From: Litoreibacter meonggei
GTDB lineage: Bacteria > Pseudomonadota > Alphaproteobacteria > Rhodobacterales > Rhodobacteraceae
Direction of reading: 5' to 3'
NCBI RefSeq assembly: GCF_003663885.1
Contig: NZ_RCCE01000005.1
Span: 186,001 to 250,000 of the forward strand
DNA length: 64,000 nt
In this document: positions 34,788 through 42,351 of the stretch, in pieces
How positions within the stretch are numbered: the stretch's first letter is position 1
How the letters are laid out: every line of letters starts with the position of its first letter
Program-made: the position numbers and the translations under genes
The notes under the pieces: model-generated
Databases searched by the model: none
What the model was told of the DNA's origin: nothing
Seen by the model: the letters and a program-made list of their open reading frames with translations, nothing else

Positions 34788-36173
34788 TTAATAACGATAA
34801 TGCTCTGGCTTGAACGGACCGTCAGGCGACACGCCGATATAGGCGGCTTGATCTGCGTCCAGTTTCGACAGCTTCACCCCGATACGATCCAGATGCAGGC
34901 GGGCGACTTTCTCGTCCAGATGCTTGGGCAGGATGTAAACGTCGTTCTTGTAGGCCTCGGTATTGGTCCAAAGCTCCATCTGCGCCAGCACCTGGTTGGT
35001 GAAGGATGCGGACATCACAAAGGACGGGTGGCCGGTGGCGTTGCCAAGGTTCAACAAACGGCCTTCGGACAGCAGGATCAAGCGGTTGCCCGAAGGCATC
35101 TCGATCATGTCGACCTGTTCCTTGATGTTGGTCCACTTGTGGTTCTTCAGCGAGGCCACCTGGATCTCGTTGTCGAAGTGGCCAATGTTGCCGACAATCG
35201 CCATGTCCTTCATCTCGCGCATATGCTCGATGCGGATCACATCCTTGTTGCCGGTGGTGGTGATGAAAATATCGGCGGAAGATACAACGTCCTCCAGCAG
35301 CACCACCTCAAAGCCGTCCATCGCAGCTTGCAGCGCGCAGATCGGGTCAACCTCGGTGACCTTCACCCGCGCACCAGCACCACGCAGGGAGGCGGCAGAG
35401 CCTTTGCCCACGTCGCCATAGCCCATGACCACAGCCACTTTACCGGCCATCATGGTGTCGGTGGCGCGGCGGATGCCGTCGACCAGAGATTCCTTGCAGC
35501 CGTATTTGTTGTCGAACTTCGACTTGGTGACAGAGTCGTTCACGTTGATCGCAGGGAACGGCAGCTCGCCCTTCTTCACTAGATCATAGAGACGGTGAAC
35601 ACCCGTGGTGGTCTCCTCGGAGACACCCTTGATCTGGTCGCGCATCTTGGTGAACCAACCGGGGCTGGCTTCCATGCGCTTCTTGATCTGGGCTTGAATG
35701 GCTTCTTCTTCCTCGGAGGTCGCAACGCCAAAGGCTTCGCCGCCTTCGATGCGAGCACCCAGAAGAATATACAGCGTCGCGTCGCCGCCATCGTCGAGGA
35801 TCAGGTTCGGGCCGTCAGGGAACATGAAGGATTTGTCGAGGTAGTCCCAATGCTCTTCCAGAGACTGGCCTTTGATCGCGAACACAGGCGTGCCGCCAGC
35901 CGCAATCGCAGCCGCAGCGTGGTCTTGCGTCGAGAAAATGTTGCACGACGCCCAGCGCACGTCAGCGCCGAGTGCCACCAATGTTTCGATCAGCACGGCG
36001 GTCTGGATGGTCATGTGCAAAGAGCCAACGATGCGCGAGCCGGCCAGTGGCTGGCTTTCACCGTACTCGGTACGCAGCGCCATCAGGCCCGGCATTTCGG
36101 TTTCAGCAATATCAAGCTCTTTGCGGCCAAAGGCGGCAAGGTTGATGTCTTTGACGATGTAGTCGTTGGCCAT
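34788..36173 (-). CDS. ahcY: Adenosylhomocysteinase
   Basis: A 461-residue NAD-dependent S-adenosylhomocysteine hydrolase that splits SAH into adenosine and homocysteine. It has the NAD-binding [20 protein letters not shown], the substrate residues in [20 protein letters not shown] and the ending [29 protein letters not shown]. The start at 36173 ([20 protein letters not shown]) is the conserved one. No SAH riboswitch was recognised in the 64-bp gap to the upstream small gene. Confidence 0.97.
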   Translation of the reverse strand: MANDYIVKDINLAAFGRKELDIAETEMPGLMALRTEYGESQPLAGSRIVGSLHMTIQTAVLIETLVALGADVRWASCNIFSTQDHAAAAIAAGGTPVFAIKGQSLEEHWDYLDKSFMFPDGPNLILDDGGDATLYILLGARIEGGEAFGVATSEEEEAIQAQIKKRMEASPGWFTKMRDQIKGVSEETTTGVHRLYDLVKKGELPFPAINVNDSVTKSKFDNKYGCKESLVDGIRRATDTMMAGKVAVVMGYGDVGKGSAASLRGAGARVKVTEVDPICALQAAMDGFEVVLLEDVVSSADIFITTTGNKDVIRIEHMREMKDMAIVGNIGHFDNEIQVASLKNHKWTNIKEQVDMIEMPSGNRLILLSEGRLLNLGNATGHPSFVMSASFTNQVLAQMELWTNTEAYKNDVYILPKHLDEKVARLHLDRIGVKLSKLDADQAAYIGVSPDGPFKPEHYRY

Positions 36174-36237
36174 TGTATCACGGTCCTCATGGGAATTTGC
36201 GCTTCGCGTAACAGCTAAACGCCCCGATCTCAATAGG

Positions 36238-36552
36238 TCACGACCCTGTGGTGCCTTGTTCGTTGGGCAAGCCAGCCATCAATGCGTCAGCATCCATACG
36301 GGGTGACCAGTTGTCGCCTTGGGCCAGCGCGCAGCTTGTCCCGTTATCGTTGTAGCTCACCACGGTCCAAGTCCCGCCAATACCTGACGCCCAGACGATT
36401 GTGCCGTCTTCGTCCATCACAGCGGGGGTTTCGTCATACCAATCGACAAGGGACGCCTCCATCTCTTCCGTGGCCATGCAGACCACGTCGTCCTGCGCGA
36501 ACGCAGGCAAGGTGCTAAGGGCAAGTACAGCGGCTGTAAAAAGCGGTTTCAT
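36238..36552 (-). CDS. Small secreted protein of unknown function upstream of ahcY
   Basis: A 104-residue protein with a clear signal peptide ([19 protein letters not shown], cleavage before QDD) and a small acidic domain with two cysteines ([22 protein letters not shown]) that could form a disulfide. It has no recognised family motif. It precedes ahcY by 64 bp on the same strand and is divergent from the HD hydrolase gene. The start at 36552 has a usable AAGGAGAAAACG site. I would expect relatives in other Rhodobacteraceae, but could not check. Confidence 0.7.
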   Translation of the reverse strand: MKPLFTAAVLALSTLPAFAQDDVVCMATEEMEASLVDWYDETPAVMDEDGTIVWASGIGGTWTVVSYNDNGTSCALAQGDNWSPRMDADALMAGLPNEQGTTGS

Positions 36553-36625
36553 CGTTTTCTCCTTCGGGGGTAGAACAGTGAAACCGCGCAGAAGTTCCGG
36601 ACGATCACGAAAAGGTGGGATAGAC

Positions 36626-37216
36626 ATGAAACAACCCCGCGCATGGCAACGTATGCTGTCCGGCCGCAGGCTGGACCTGCTGGACCCGACCCCGATGGAC
36701 ATCGAGATCGAGGATATCGCCCACGGGCTGGCCTTCGTGGCGCGCTGGAACGGGCAGACCATGGGCGAATTCGCCTATTCCGTGGCGGAGCATTCCGTGC
36801 TGGTCGAACGGCTCTACTCTGTCGCAAACCCCAATGCGCCGGTGAAATGGCAACTGGCCGCCCTGCTGCATGACGCGCCGGAATACGTGATCGGGGATAT
36901 GATTTCGCCGGTGAAAAACGCCGTGGGGCCGGGATATGCAGAACTCGACGACCGGCTGACCGCCGCGATCCACCTGCGCTTTGGCCTGCCTGCAGCGATT
37001 CCGGTGGCGGTGAAAAAGCAGATCAAGAAGGCCGACAAGCTGTCCGCGTGGCTGGAGGCGACGCAGATCGCGGGGTTTTCCATTGAGGAGAGCAACAAAT
37101 TCTTCGGCGCACCACGTGGCAGCATACCCCTGCCCGACAAGCTGGTCCCGCGCCCGCCGATGGAGGTGAAGGCGGAGTTTCTGGCCCGCTTCAACGCATT
37201 GTCGGAAGCGTTGTGA
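36626..37216 (+). CDS. HD-domain phosphohydrolase (YfbR-like)
   Basis: A 196-residue metal-dependent HD hydrolase. Metal residues are visible in FAYSVAEHSVLVERL, AALLHDAPEYVIGDM and KKADKLSAWLEATQ (His, His-Asp, Asp). The layout resembles YfbR-type 5'-deoxynucleotidases and phage-encoded HD proteins; the real substrate is unknown. Start at 36626 follows GGTGGGA. The next gene's GTG overlaps its stop. Confidence 0.82.
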   Translation: MKQPRAWQRMLSGRRLDLLDPTPMDIEIEDIAHGLAFVARWNGQTMGEFAYSVAEHSVLVERLYSVANPNAPVKWQLAALLHDAPEYVIGDMISPVKNAVGPGYAELDDRLTAAIHLRFGLPAAIPVAVKKQIKKADKLSAWLEATQIAGFSIEESNKFFGAPRGSIPLPDKLVPRPPMEVKAEFLARFNALSEAL

Positions 37217-37686
37217 TTATCCGCAGGGTGAAGCCGCAAGACCGCGACGCCATGACTGCGATCCTGAACGAGGTCATCGCGATTGGTGGCACCACCGCCT
37301 ATCAGAAGCCGATAGGCCCATCGCATTTCGACCGGTTTATCACTCCCGAAGATGACCAGACTTTTCTGCATGTGGCGGAGGCTGATGGCGAGGTTGTCGG
37401 CTTTCAATGGATGAGCCCCGACAAGGAAGGAATGGGGATCATCGCCACCTTTGCACGACCCGGAACCGTGCAACGCGGTATCGGCTCGGCGCTGTTTCAA
37501 CAGACGCTGAAATGTTGTCGTGACGCAGGGTATACGCTGCTCGATGCCACCATCCGCGCCGACAATACTGGCGGGCTGGCCTACTATTCCAAGATGGGGT
37601 TCGAGGACCATTCGGTGACCCGCGCGGTGCCTTTGGCCGACGGAACACCCGTGGACCGCGTCCACAAGCGGATGCACCTGAGGTAA
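37213..37686 (+). CDS. GNAT-family N-acetyltransferase
   Basis: A 157-residue GNAT acetyltransferase. The acetyl-CoA-binding loop is in GTVQRGIGSALFQQTL (about residues 90-105), followed by ATIRADNTGGLAYYSKMGFE. The GTG start at 37213 overlaps the HD hydrolase stop (GTGA), so the two genes are coupled. The acceptor substrate is not evident. Confidence 0.86.
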   Translation: MIIRRVKPQDRDAMTAILNEVIAIGGTTAYQKPIGPSHFDRFITPEDDQTFLHVAEADGEVVGFQWMSPDKEGMGIIATFARPGTVQRGIGSALFQQTLKCCRDAGYTLLDATIRADNTGGLAYYSKMGFEDHSVTRAVPLADGTPVDRVHKRMHLR

Positions 37687-37788
37687 CCCATGGGTTACGC
37701 TGCACTGTAGCGGTCGTTAACCAGCTTTTGCAGGCCCGCAAGGCGATGGCCCTCCGTGCGTTTACACCTGTTTCGGGGTGGTTAACTC

Positions 37789-37823
37789 AATCAAATCAAA
37801 AAGCGGGTGTTTTTGATTTGATT
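37789..37823. repeat. Perfect 14-bp inverted repeat, AT-rich, 7-base loop
   Basis: AATCAAATCAAAAA (37789-37802) and TTTTTGATTTGATT (37810-37823) are exact reverse complements around GCGGGTG. It lies between two convergent genes (acetyltransferase and LysR). It could act as a two-way terminator, although its A/T-rich stem and GC-rich loop are the reverse of the usual design. Confidence 0.75.
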
Positions 37824-37839
37824 AGCGCCGCAGCCATAT

Positions 37840-38712
37840 TCATCCCGCCGCCGATTTCAGCCATCTGGTGAAGGTTTTCAGCGCGTCCGACCGAGGCACA
37901 GGGCGGGTCGCTAGGTAGTAGCCGAGCGTGGAAACCGGCGCTTCTTGCAAGCAGACCAGCGAGCCGCGTTGCAGGTCGCCCTCCACCATGGCGCGGGTCT
38001 GGATGGACAAACCAGCGCCCGCCCGCGTTGCCGACAGCACCAGCGAATTGGTGGGCAGGTCGGTGCTGGGGGTACAGGACAGGTCCAGCCCGACCTCCTC
38101 GGCCCAGACGCGCTGCTCCATCCGTCCGGCCTCGAACACCCATGGCAGGGAACACAGGCCCAGCATGGAGGTGTCGGTCGCTTTGGCCGCCAGTTCAGGG
38201 CAGGCCACGACGACATAGTTGGCGTGGACCAACAGCTCCGCCTCTAGCCCTGCCCAGTCGCCGTGACCGTAGCGGATCGCCAGATCGAAGCCGTCGCGGC
38301 GCATGTCGACGACTGCGTTGGACGGCTGCAAGGCGACCTCTATGTCGGGATGCTCTGCCCAGAACGCGCCGATGCGCGGCATCAGCCAGTTTTCCGCGAA
38401 GGTCGAGGTTAACGCGACCCTTAGCGGCTGGTTCTGCCGCAGCGCACGGATGTCGCGCACGCCGCTGGCAATGGTTCCAAATCCCTCGCCCAAGGACAGC
38501 GACAACGCCCGCCCAGCCTCTGTCAGCGCCATGCCGGTGCCTTCGCGGAAGGCCAGTTCCGCGCCGAACTCCGCCTCCAGCCCGCGCACATGCTGGGCGA
38601 TTGCAGCATGGGTGACGTTCAATTCCCGCGCTGCCGCCGAGAAGCTACCAAGCCGTGCGGTGGCTTCGAACGCCTTGAGCGCTGACAAAGACGGAATATC
38701 GCGCCAATCCAT
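37840..38712 (-). CDS. LysR-family transcriptional regulator (GcvA/TrpI-like)
   Basis: A 290-residue LysR-type regulator. The helix-turn-helix lies at residues 5-65 (PSLSALKAFEATARLGSFSA, ELNVTHAAIAQHVRGLEAEF), with wording of the GcvA/TrpI subgroup, followed by an effector domain. It is divergent from two coupled small genes of unknown function, which are the most likely targets. An ATATG-N13-CATAT dyad lies 6 bp before its start. Confidence 0.88.
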   Translation of the reverse strand: MDWRDIPSLSALKAFEATARLGSFSAAARELNVTHAAIAQHVRGLEAEFGAELAFREGTGMALTEAGRALSLSLGEGFGTIASGVRDIRALRQNQPLRVALTSTFAENWLMPRIGAFWAEHPDIEVALQPSNAVVDMRRDGFDLAIRYGHGDWAGLEAELLVHANYVVVACPELAAKATDTSMLGLCSLPWVFEAGRMEQRVWAEEVGLDLSCTPSTDLPTNSLVLSATRAGAGLSIQTRAMVEGDLQRGSLVCLQEAPVSTLGYYLATRPVPRSDALKTFTRWLKSAAG

Positions 38713-38717
38713 CAGAT

Positions 38718-38740
38718 ATATGAAAGTTGAACTAACATAT
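38718..38740. promoter_or_regulatory. Candidate LysR operator ATATG-N13-CATAT
   Basis: ATATG (38718-38722) and CATAT (38736-38740) form a dyad in the gap between the LysR gene and the divergent small genes. It contains the T-N-A style symmetry common to LysR sites. Confidence 0.4.
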
Positions 38741-38816
38741 GTGAAATCATACTGACGTGCATGGCAAAGGCAAGAGGCGCATATTGGGTCATCACTTCAT
38801 AGAAGGACTACCACCC

Positions 38817-38981
38817 ATGTTTAGTATCATCGCCGAAAGTATGCTCACAGCCATCCGCCGCCGCGCGGACTTTCCCGATCATCTGAAAGATCACGCCGAC
38901 CGCTATATCCGCAGCCCCCGCGCGGCGCGGCGGGACGGCGTGTCGCGACGCTCCGAGCGGTATGGACGCGACCTATGGTAG
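38817..38981 (+). CDS. Small basic protein of unknown function
   Basis: A 54-residue arginine-rich protein starting MFSIIAESMLTAIRRRADFP and ending SRRSERYGRDLW. No family is recognised. An AAGGA site lies about 10 bases before the ATG. The following membrane-protein gene starts inside its last codons, so the pair looks translationally coupled. It is divergent from a LysR regulator. Confidence 0.6.
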   Translation: MFSIIAESMLTAIRRRADFPDHLKDHADRYIRSPRAARRDGVSRRSERYGRDLW

Positions 38982-39223
38982 CGACCTCCCTCGGAGTGCT
39001 GGACCGTGAGGCCGCCACGTTTGCCCTGAAATGGGCGGCCTCACTGGTCCAGATCGCAGGCTACACCACGACAGCGTTCGGGATGGCACCTTTAAACATC
39101 TACCTGTTTCTAGTCGGCCTGATCGGCTGGTTCGCCGTGGGTGTTCTCTGGAAAGACCGCGCCATCATGCTGATCCACGCCGTCGCACTGGCGGCGATGG
39201 GGGCGGGGCTACTTAGCAGCTAA
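38975..39223 (+). CDS. Small two-helix membrane protein of unknown function
   Basis: An 82-residue protein with two or three hydrophobic segments (about residues 20-36, 42-58 and 64-80), including LNIYLFLVGLIGWFAVGVLW. It overlaps the preceding small gene by 7 bp and, convergently, the lipoprotein gene by 11 bp. No named family is recognised with confidence. Confidence 0.65.
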   Translation: MVATSLGVLDREAATFALKWAASLVQIAGYTTTAFGMAPLNIYLFLVGLIGWFAVGVLWKDRAIMLIHAVALAAMGAGLLSS

Positions 39224-39539
39224 GCCCTGCGCTACCTGCTGCGTTGGTCCAGCCGCGGAACTCCCCCGCGGCGAAGACCAGCGTGGTGCCGTCGGGCCAT
39301 TCGACCTGTTGCCTGCCGCCCGCGCAATCGCGCGTGGCGGTGGGTCCGCGTCCGACCAGTTTGGTCATGGCAGGGACGGTGGAATGATCCGTGCGCCCGA
39401 AATCAATACGCTGCGCGCGGTCGGACAGTTGAACACCGTTCGCATCAAGTGTGTAGGGGATCGGGTCTGAGCGCGGTGCCGTTGGGACCGTCGGGGCGCA
39501 GGCCGCCAGCAGCAGGACAGCCGCCAGCGCACGTTTCAT
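39213..39539 (-). CDS. Small lipoprotein coupled to regA
   Basis: A 108-residue predicted lipoprotein: signal MKRALAAVLLLAAC with lipobox Leu-Ala-Ala-Cys (Cys14). The mature part has two further cysteines (DCAGG and the last residue) and FGRTDHSTVPAMTKLVGRGP. Function unknown. Its ATG overlaps the regA stop (ATGA), so it is translated from the senC-regA transcript and may belong to the same response. Confidence 0.72.
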   Translation of the reverse strand: MKRALAAVLLLAACAPTVPTAPRSDPIPYTLDANGVQLSDRAQRIDFGRTDHSTVPAMTKLVGRGPTATRDCAGGRQQVEWPDGTTLVFAAGEFRGWTNAAGSAGLSC

Positions 39540-40090
39540 TTCGGCGACCGCTTGGCGAGGATGCGTTGCAGTGTACGGCGGTGCATGCTCAGACGGCGCG
39601 CGGTTTCGGAGACGTTGCGGTCGCACAACTCATACACCCGCTGGATATGCTCCCAACGCACACGGTCGGCGGACATCGGGTTTTCCGGCGGGGGCGGCAA
39701 CTCGTCACCATTGGCCAAAAGCGCGTTGGTGACGTCATTGGCGTCGGCGGGCTTGGACAGGTAGTCCGTCGCGCCGATCTTCACGGCAGCAACTGCGGTG
39801 GCAATCGCGCCGTAACCGGTGAGCACCACGATCTTGGCGTCTGGCCGCTTCTCGCGCAGCACTTCGACCACATCGAGACCGTTGCCGTCACCAAGGCGCA
39901 AATCAATCACGGCATAGGCAGGCGGACGGGCCGTTGCGATGGCGCGACCGCCGGCAACAGTCTCAGCCATCTCGGGGGCGAAGCCGCGTTTTTCCATGGC
40001 ACGTGCCAATCGGCGCAGAAAGGGTTCATCATCATCGACAAGCAGCAACGAATTGTCTTCGCCAATCTCTTTTAGCGCATTGTCGCCCAT
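39536..40090 (-). CDS. regA: Redox response regulator RegA (PrrA/ActR)
   Basis: A 184-residue response regulator. The receiver domain (about residues 14-125) has the phosphorylated Asp in YAVIDLRLGDGNG, the conserved Thr in VLTGYGA and the Lys in DYLSKPAD. A proline-rich linker (PPPPENP) leads to a Fis-type helix-turn-helix (RNVSETARRLSMHRRTLQRI). This is the hallmark layout of RegA/PrrA/ActR, which controls respiration, carbon and nitrogen metabolism under low oxygen. It lies 87 bp downstream of senC and is the partner of regB. Confidence 0.95.
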   Translation of the reverse strand: MGDNALKEIGEDNSLLLVDDDEPFLRRLARAMEKRGFAPEMAETVAGGRAIATARPPAYAVIDLRLGDGNGLDVVEVLREKRPDAKIVVLTGYGAIATAVAAVKIGATDYLSKPADANDVTNALLANGDELPPPPENPMSADRVRWEHIQRVYELCDRNVSETARRLSMHRRTLQRILAKRSPK

Positions 40091-40177
40091 GGAAAATTCC
40101 TTGAATTGCTGCTCTGTTACAAGGTTTAGGTCGCAAGGGGAGGCACGTCAAACATTACTGCGACAGCCTGCCGCGCA

Positions 40178-40798
40178 TCAGCTACCCGCTTGGGCGTAAC
40201 ATTGGACGGTATCAGCGATCTGCTCGGACGTGGTTTCGCGGCGGAAAAATTCGACAAAGCCTTTTTCCGGCAGCACCAGATAGGTGAAGGTCGAATGGTC
40301 CACTAGGTAGTATTCCGGATCGCCGGGCTGCTTTTTGTAGTAGGTTTTGTAAGCCTGCGATGCGGCCTTCACTTGCTCTGCCGAACCGGTCAAGCCAAGC
40401 ATTTTGGGGTGCATCACCTCGGTGAACTCGGCGACGACCTCTGGCGTGTCTCGCTCTGGATCGACCGAGATGAACAGCGCACCCGCATCGACGCCACGCT
40501 CCGCCAGCACATCCAGCGCTTCGGCGTTGCGTGCGGAATCCAGCGGACAGACATCAGGGCAGAAAGTGTAGCCGAAATAGACCAGCGTAGGCTCGGTGAT
40601 TACATCCGTGTCGGTCACGGTTTCACCAGTTTCGCTGACCAGTTCGAAGGCACCGCCAATATCACCACCAGCCACGGCGGAGGACCGGCAGGACGCAAAC
40701 TCGTCCCCGCCACCACGGTTCAGCAAAACATAGGCTGCGGTTCCACCAAGCATGGCAACGACAAGCCCGATCGCGGTGGCTGAATATATCTTGTTCAT
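40178..40798 (-). CDS. senC: SCO1/SenC/PrrC-family copper chaperone
   Basis: A 206-residue protein with an N-terminal membrane anchor (about residues 6-27) and a periplasmic thioredoxin-fold domain. The copper-binding CxxxC is in YFGYTFCPDVCPLD, and the third ligand His is in LVDHSTFTYLV. Members insert copper into cytochrome c oxidase and influence RegB signalling. It is divergent from regB and upstream of regA, the classic locus layout of Rhodobacter. Confidence 0.93.
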   Translation of the reverse strand: MNKIYSATAIGLVVAMLGGTAAYVLLNRGGGDEFASCRSSAVAGGDIGGAFELVSETGETVTDTDVITEPTLVYFGYTFCPDVCPLDSARNAEALDVLAERGVDAGALFISVDPERDTPEVVAEFTEVMHPKMLGLTGSAEQVKAASQAYKTYYKKQPGDPEYYLVDHSTFTYLVLPEKGFVEFFRRETTSEQIADTVQCYAQAGS

Positions 40799-40894
40799 GA
40801 GGGTACTCCGCAGACAATTGAACGCGTTAGTTGATCCCCTATCCCGCGCGAGGTATCAATCTGCCATTATGACGCTGCCCCTCACTTCTTCGCG

Positions 40895-42286
40895 ATGATG
40901 GTAGACACCTCGCTTGGCCTCACAGTCGCGGGTGCGCGGGACGGTGTTGTCCGGCTTCGTACGCTTATTATTTTGCGATGGTTTGCCGTGTTCGGCCAGA
41001 TCTTTGCCGTTGCCGTCGCCAGCTTCTTTCTTGATCTGAAAATCGAGCTTGGCCTGTGTTTTATGGCAATCGGGGCCTCGGTCATTACCAATCTCGTGGC
41101 GCATTTTGTGTACCCGGAGAACCGCCGCATGCCAGAGCGCGAGGTTCTCATCACCCTGCTGTTTGATATTAGCCAGCTTGCGTTCCTGCTGTATCTGACC
41201 GGTGGTTTGAACAACCCGTTTGCCCTGCTGATGCTGGCCCCCGTGACCGTGTCCGCAATGACGTTGCGTGCTGGCTCTACGTTTTTCCTTGGCGGGCTTG
41301 CCGTGTTGCTGGTGACACTTCTGGCCTACTACTACGTCCCCCTGCGTAGCGACCTTGGGTTCGTGCTGCGTATGCCCCAGCTATTCGTGGTGGGGTTTTG
41401 GGTCGCCATGGTCATCGGCATCGGCTTTCTAGGCATTTACGCCGCGCGTGTGACTGCAGAAACCACCTCTATGAGCCAAGCATTGCTGGCCACACAAATG
41501 GCACTGTCTCGGGAGCAAAAACTGACGGATCTGGGCGGCGTGATCGCGGCGGCGGCGCATGAATTGGGCACGCCGCTCGCCACCATCAAGCTTGTCAGCG
41601 CGGAGCTTCTGGACGAGTTGGAAGATCAGGACCTGCGCGAAGACGCAGCCTTGATTCGTGACCAAGCGGATCGTTGCCGCGATATTCTTCATTCGATGGG
41701 CCGCGCCGGTAAGGATGACCGTCACCTACATACAGCCCCGCTGAGTTCGGTAATAAAAGACGCAGCAGAGCCGCATATGAACCGCGGCAAAACACTGCAT
41801 TTCCAGTTCGGCCCCAAGCAGGGAGCGGACGACAAGACCCCCAACATCTACCGACGTCCCGAAATCATCCATGGGGTGCGCAACCTGATACAAAACGCGG
41901 TGGACTTCGCGGTGTCGCAGGTCTGGATCGAGGTGAAGTGGAGCGATCATGAGGTAGCGGTGCGGGTTCTGGATGATGGGCCGGGCTACCCCTACGGCCT
42001 GCTTGGCCGTATCGGTGATCCGTTTATCAAGCATGGCGGCAAGCGAGAGAAAGACGCCTCCAGACCCGAATACGAAGGCATGGGGCTTGGCCTGTTCATT
42101 GCCAAAACCTTGCTGGAACGGTCCGGCGCCAAGATCAGTTTTGCCAATGGGTCTGGTCGCCAAAAAAACCCAAGCGCCCCCCGATATGGCGCAATCGCCG
42201 AGGTGATCTGGCCAATCGACACCATCGTGGAGTCGCGCAACGGCACCTCGAAGCCACTGGGCGAAAACAAACCCAACGAGTTTTAA
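40895..42286 (+). CDS. regB: Redox sensor histidine kinase RegB (PrrB/ActS)
   Basis: A 463-residue sensor kinase with six predicted N-terminal membrane helices and the quinone-sensing GGLNNPF motif (around residue 103). The phosphorylated His is in AAAAHELGTPLATIKL (around 222), and the redox-active cysteine in DQADRCRDIL (around 262) matches Cys265 of Rhodobacter capsulatus RegB. The ATPase domain has NLIQNAVDFA and GMGLGLFIAKTLLERSGA. It is divergent from senC-regA with a 96-bp gap. Confidence 0.96.
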   Translation: MMVDTSLGLTVAGARDGVVRLRTLIILRWFAVFGQIFAVAVASFFLDLKIELGLCFMAIGASVITNLVAHFVYPENRRMPEREVLITLLFDISQLAFLLYLTGGLNNPFALLMLAPVTVSAMTLRAGSTFFLGGLAVLLVTLLAYYYVPLRSDLGFVLRMPQLFVVGFWVAMVIGIGFLGIYAARVTAETTSMSQALLATQMALSREQKLTDLGGVIAAAAHELGTPLATIKLVSAELLDELEDQDLREDAALIRDQADRCRDILHSMGRAGKDDRHLHTAPLSSVIKDAAEPHMNRGKTLHFQFGPKQGADDKTPNIYRRPEIIHGVRNLIQNAVDFAVSQVWIEVKWSDHEVAVRVLDDGPGYPYGLLGRIGDPFIKHGGKREKDASRPEYEGMGLGLFIAKTLLERSGAKISFANGSGRQKNPSAPRYGAIAEVIWPIDTIVESRNGTSKPLGENKPNEF

Positions 42287-42351
42287 TCTACCCTTAATGA
42301 ATCTGCGTTCAGGTCATCGCCAAACCGATGTCAGCATCAAAGGCGACCCTG

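Noticed and set aside
36174-36237. SAH riboswitch in front of ahcY
   Set aside because: The short gap does not show the known SAH or SAM/SAH consensus (no GAGGAGCGCUGC or AACGGCUUCC core).
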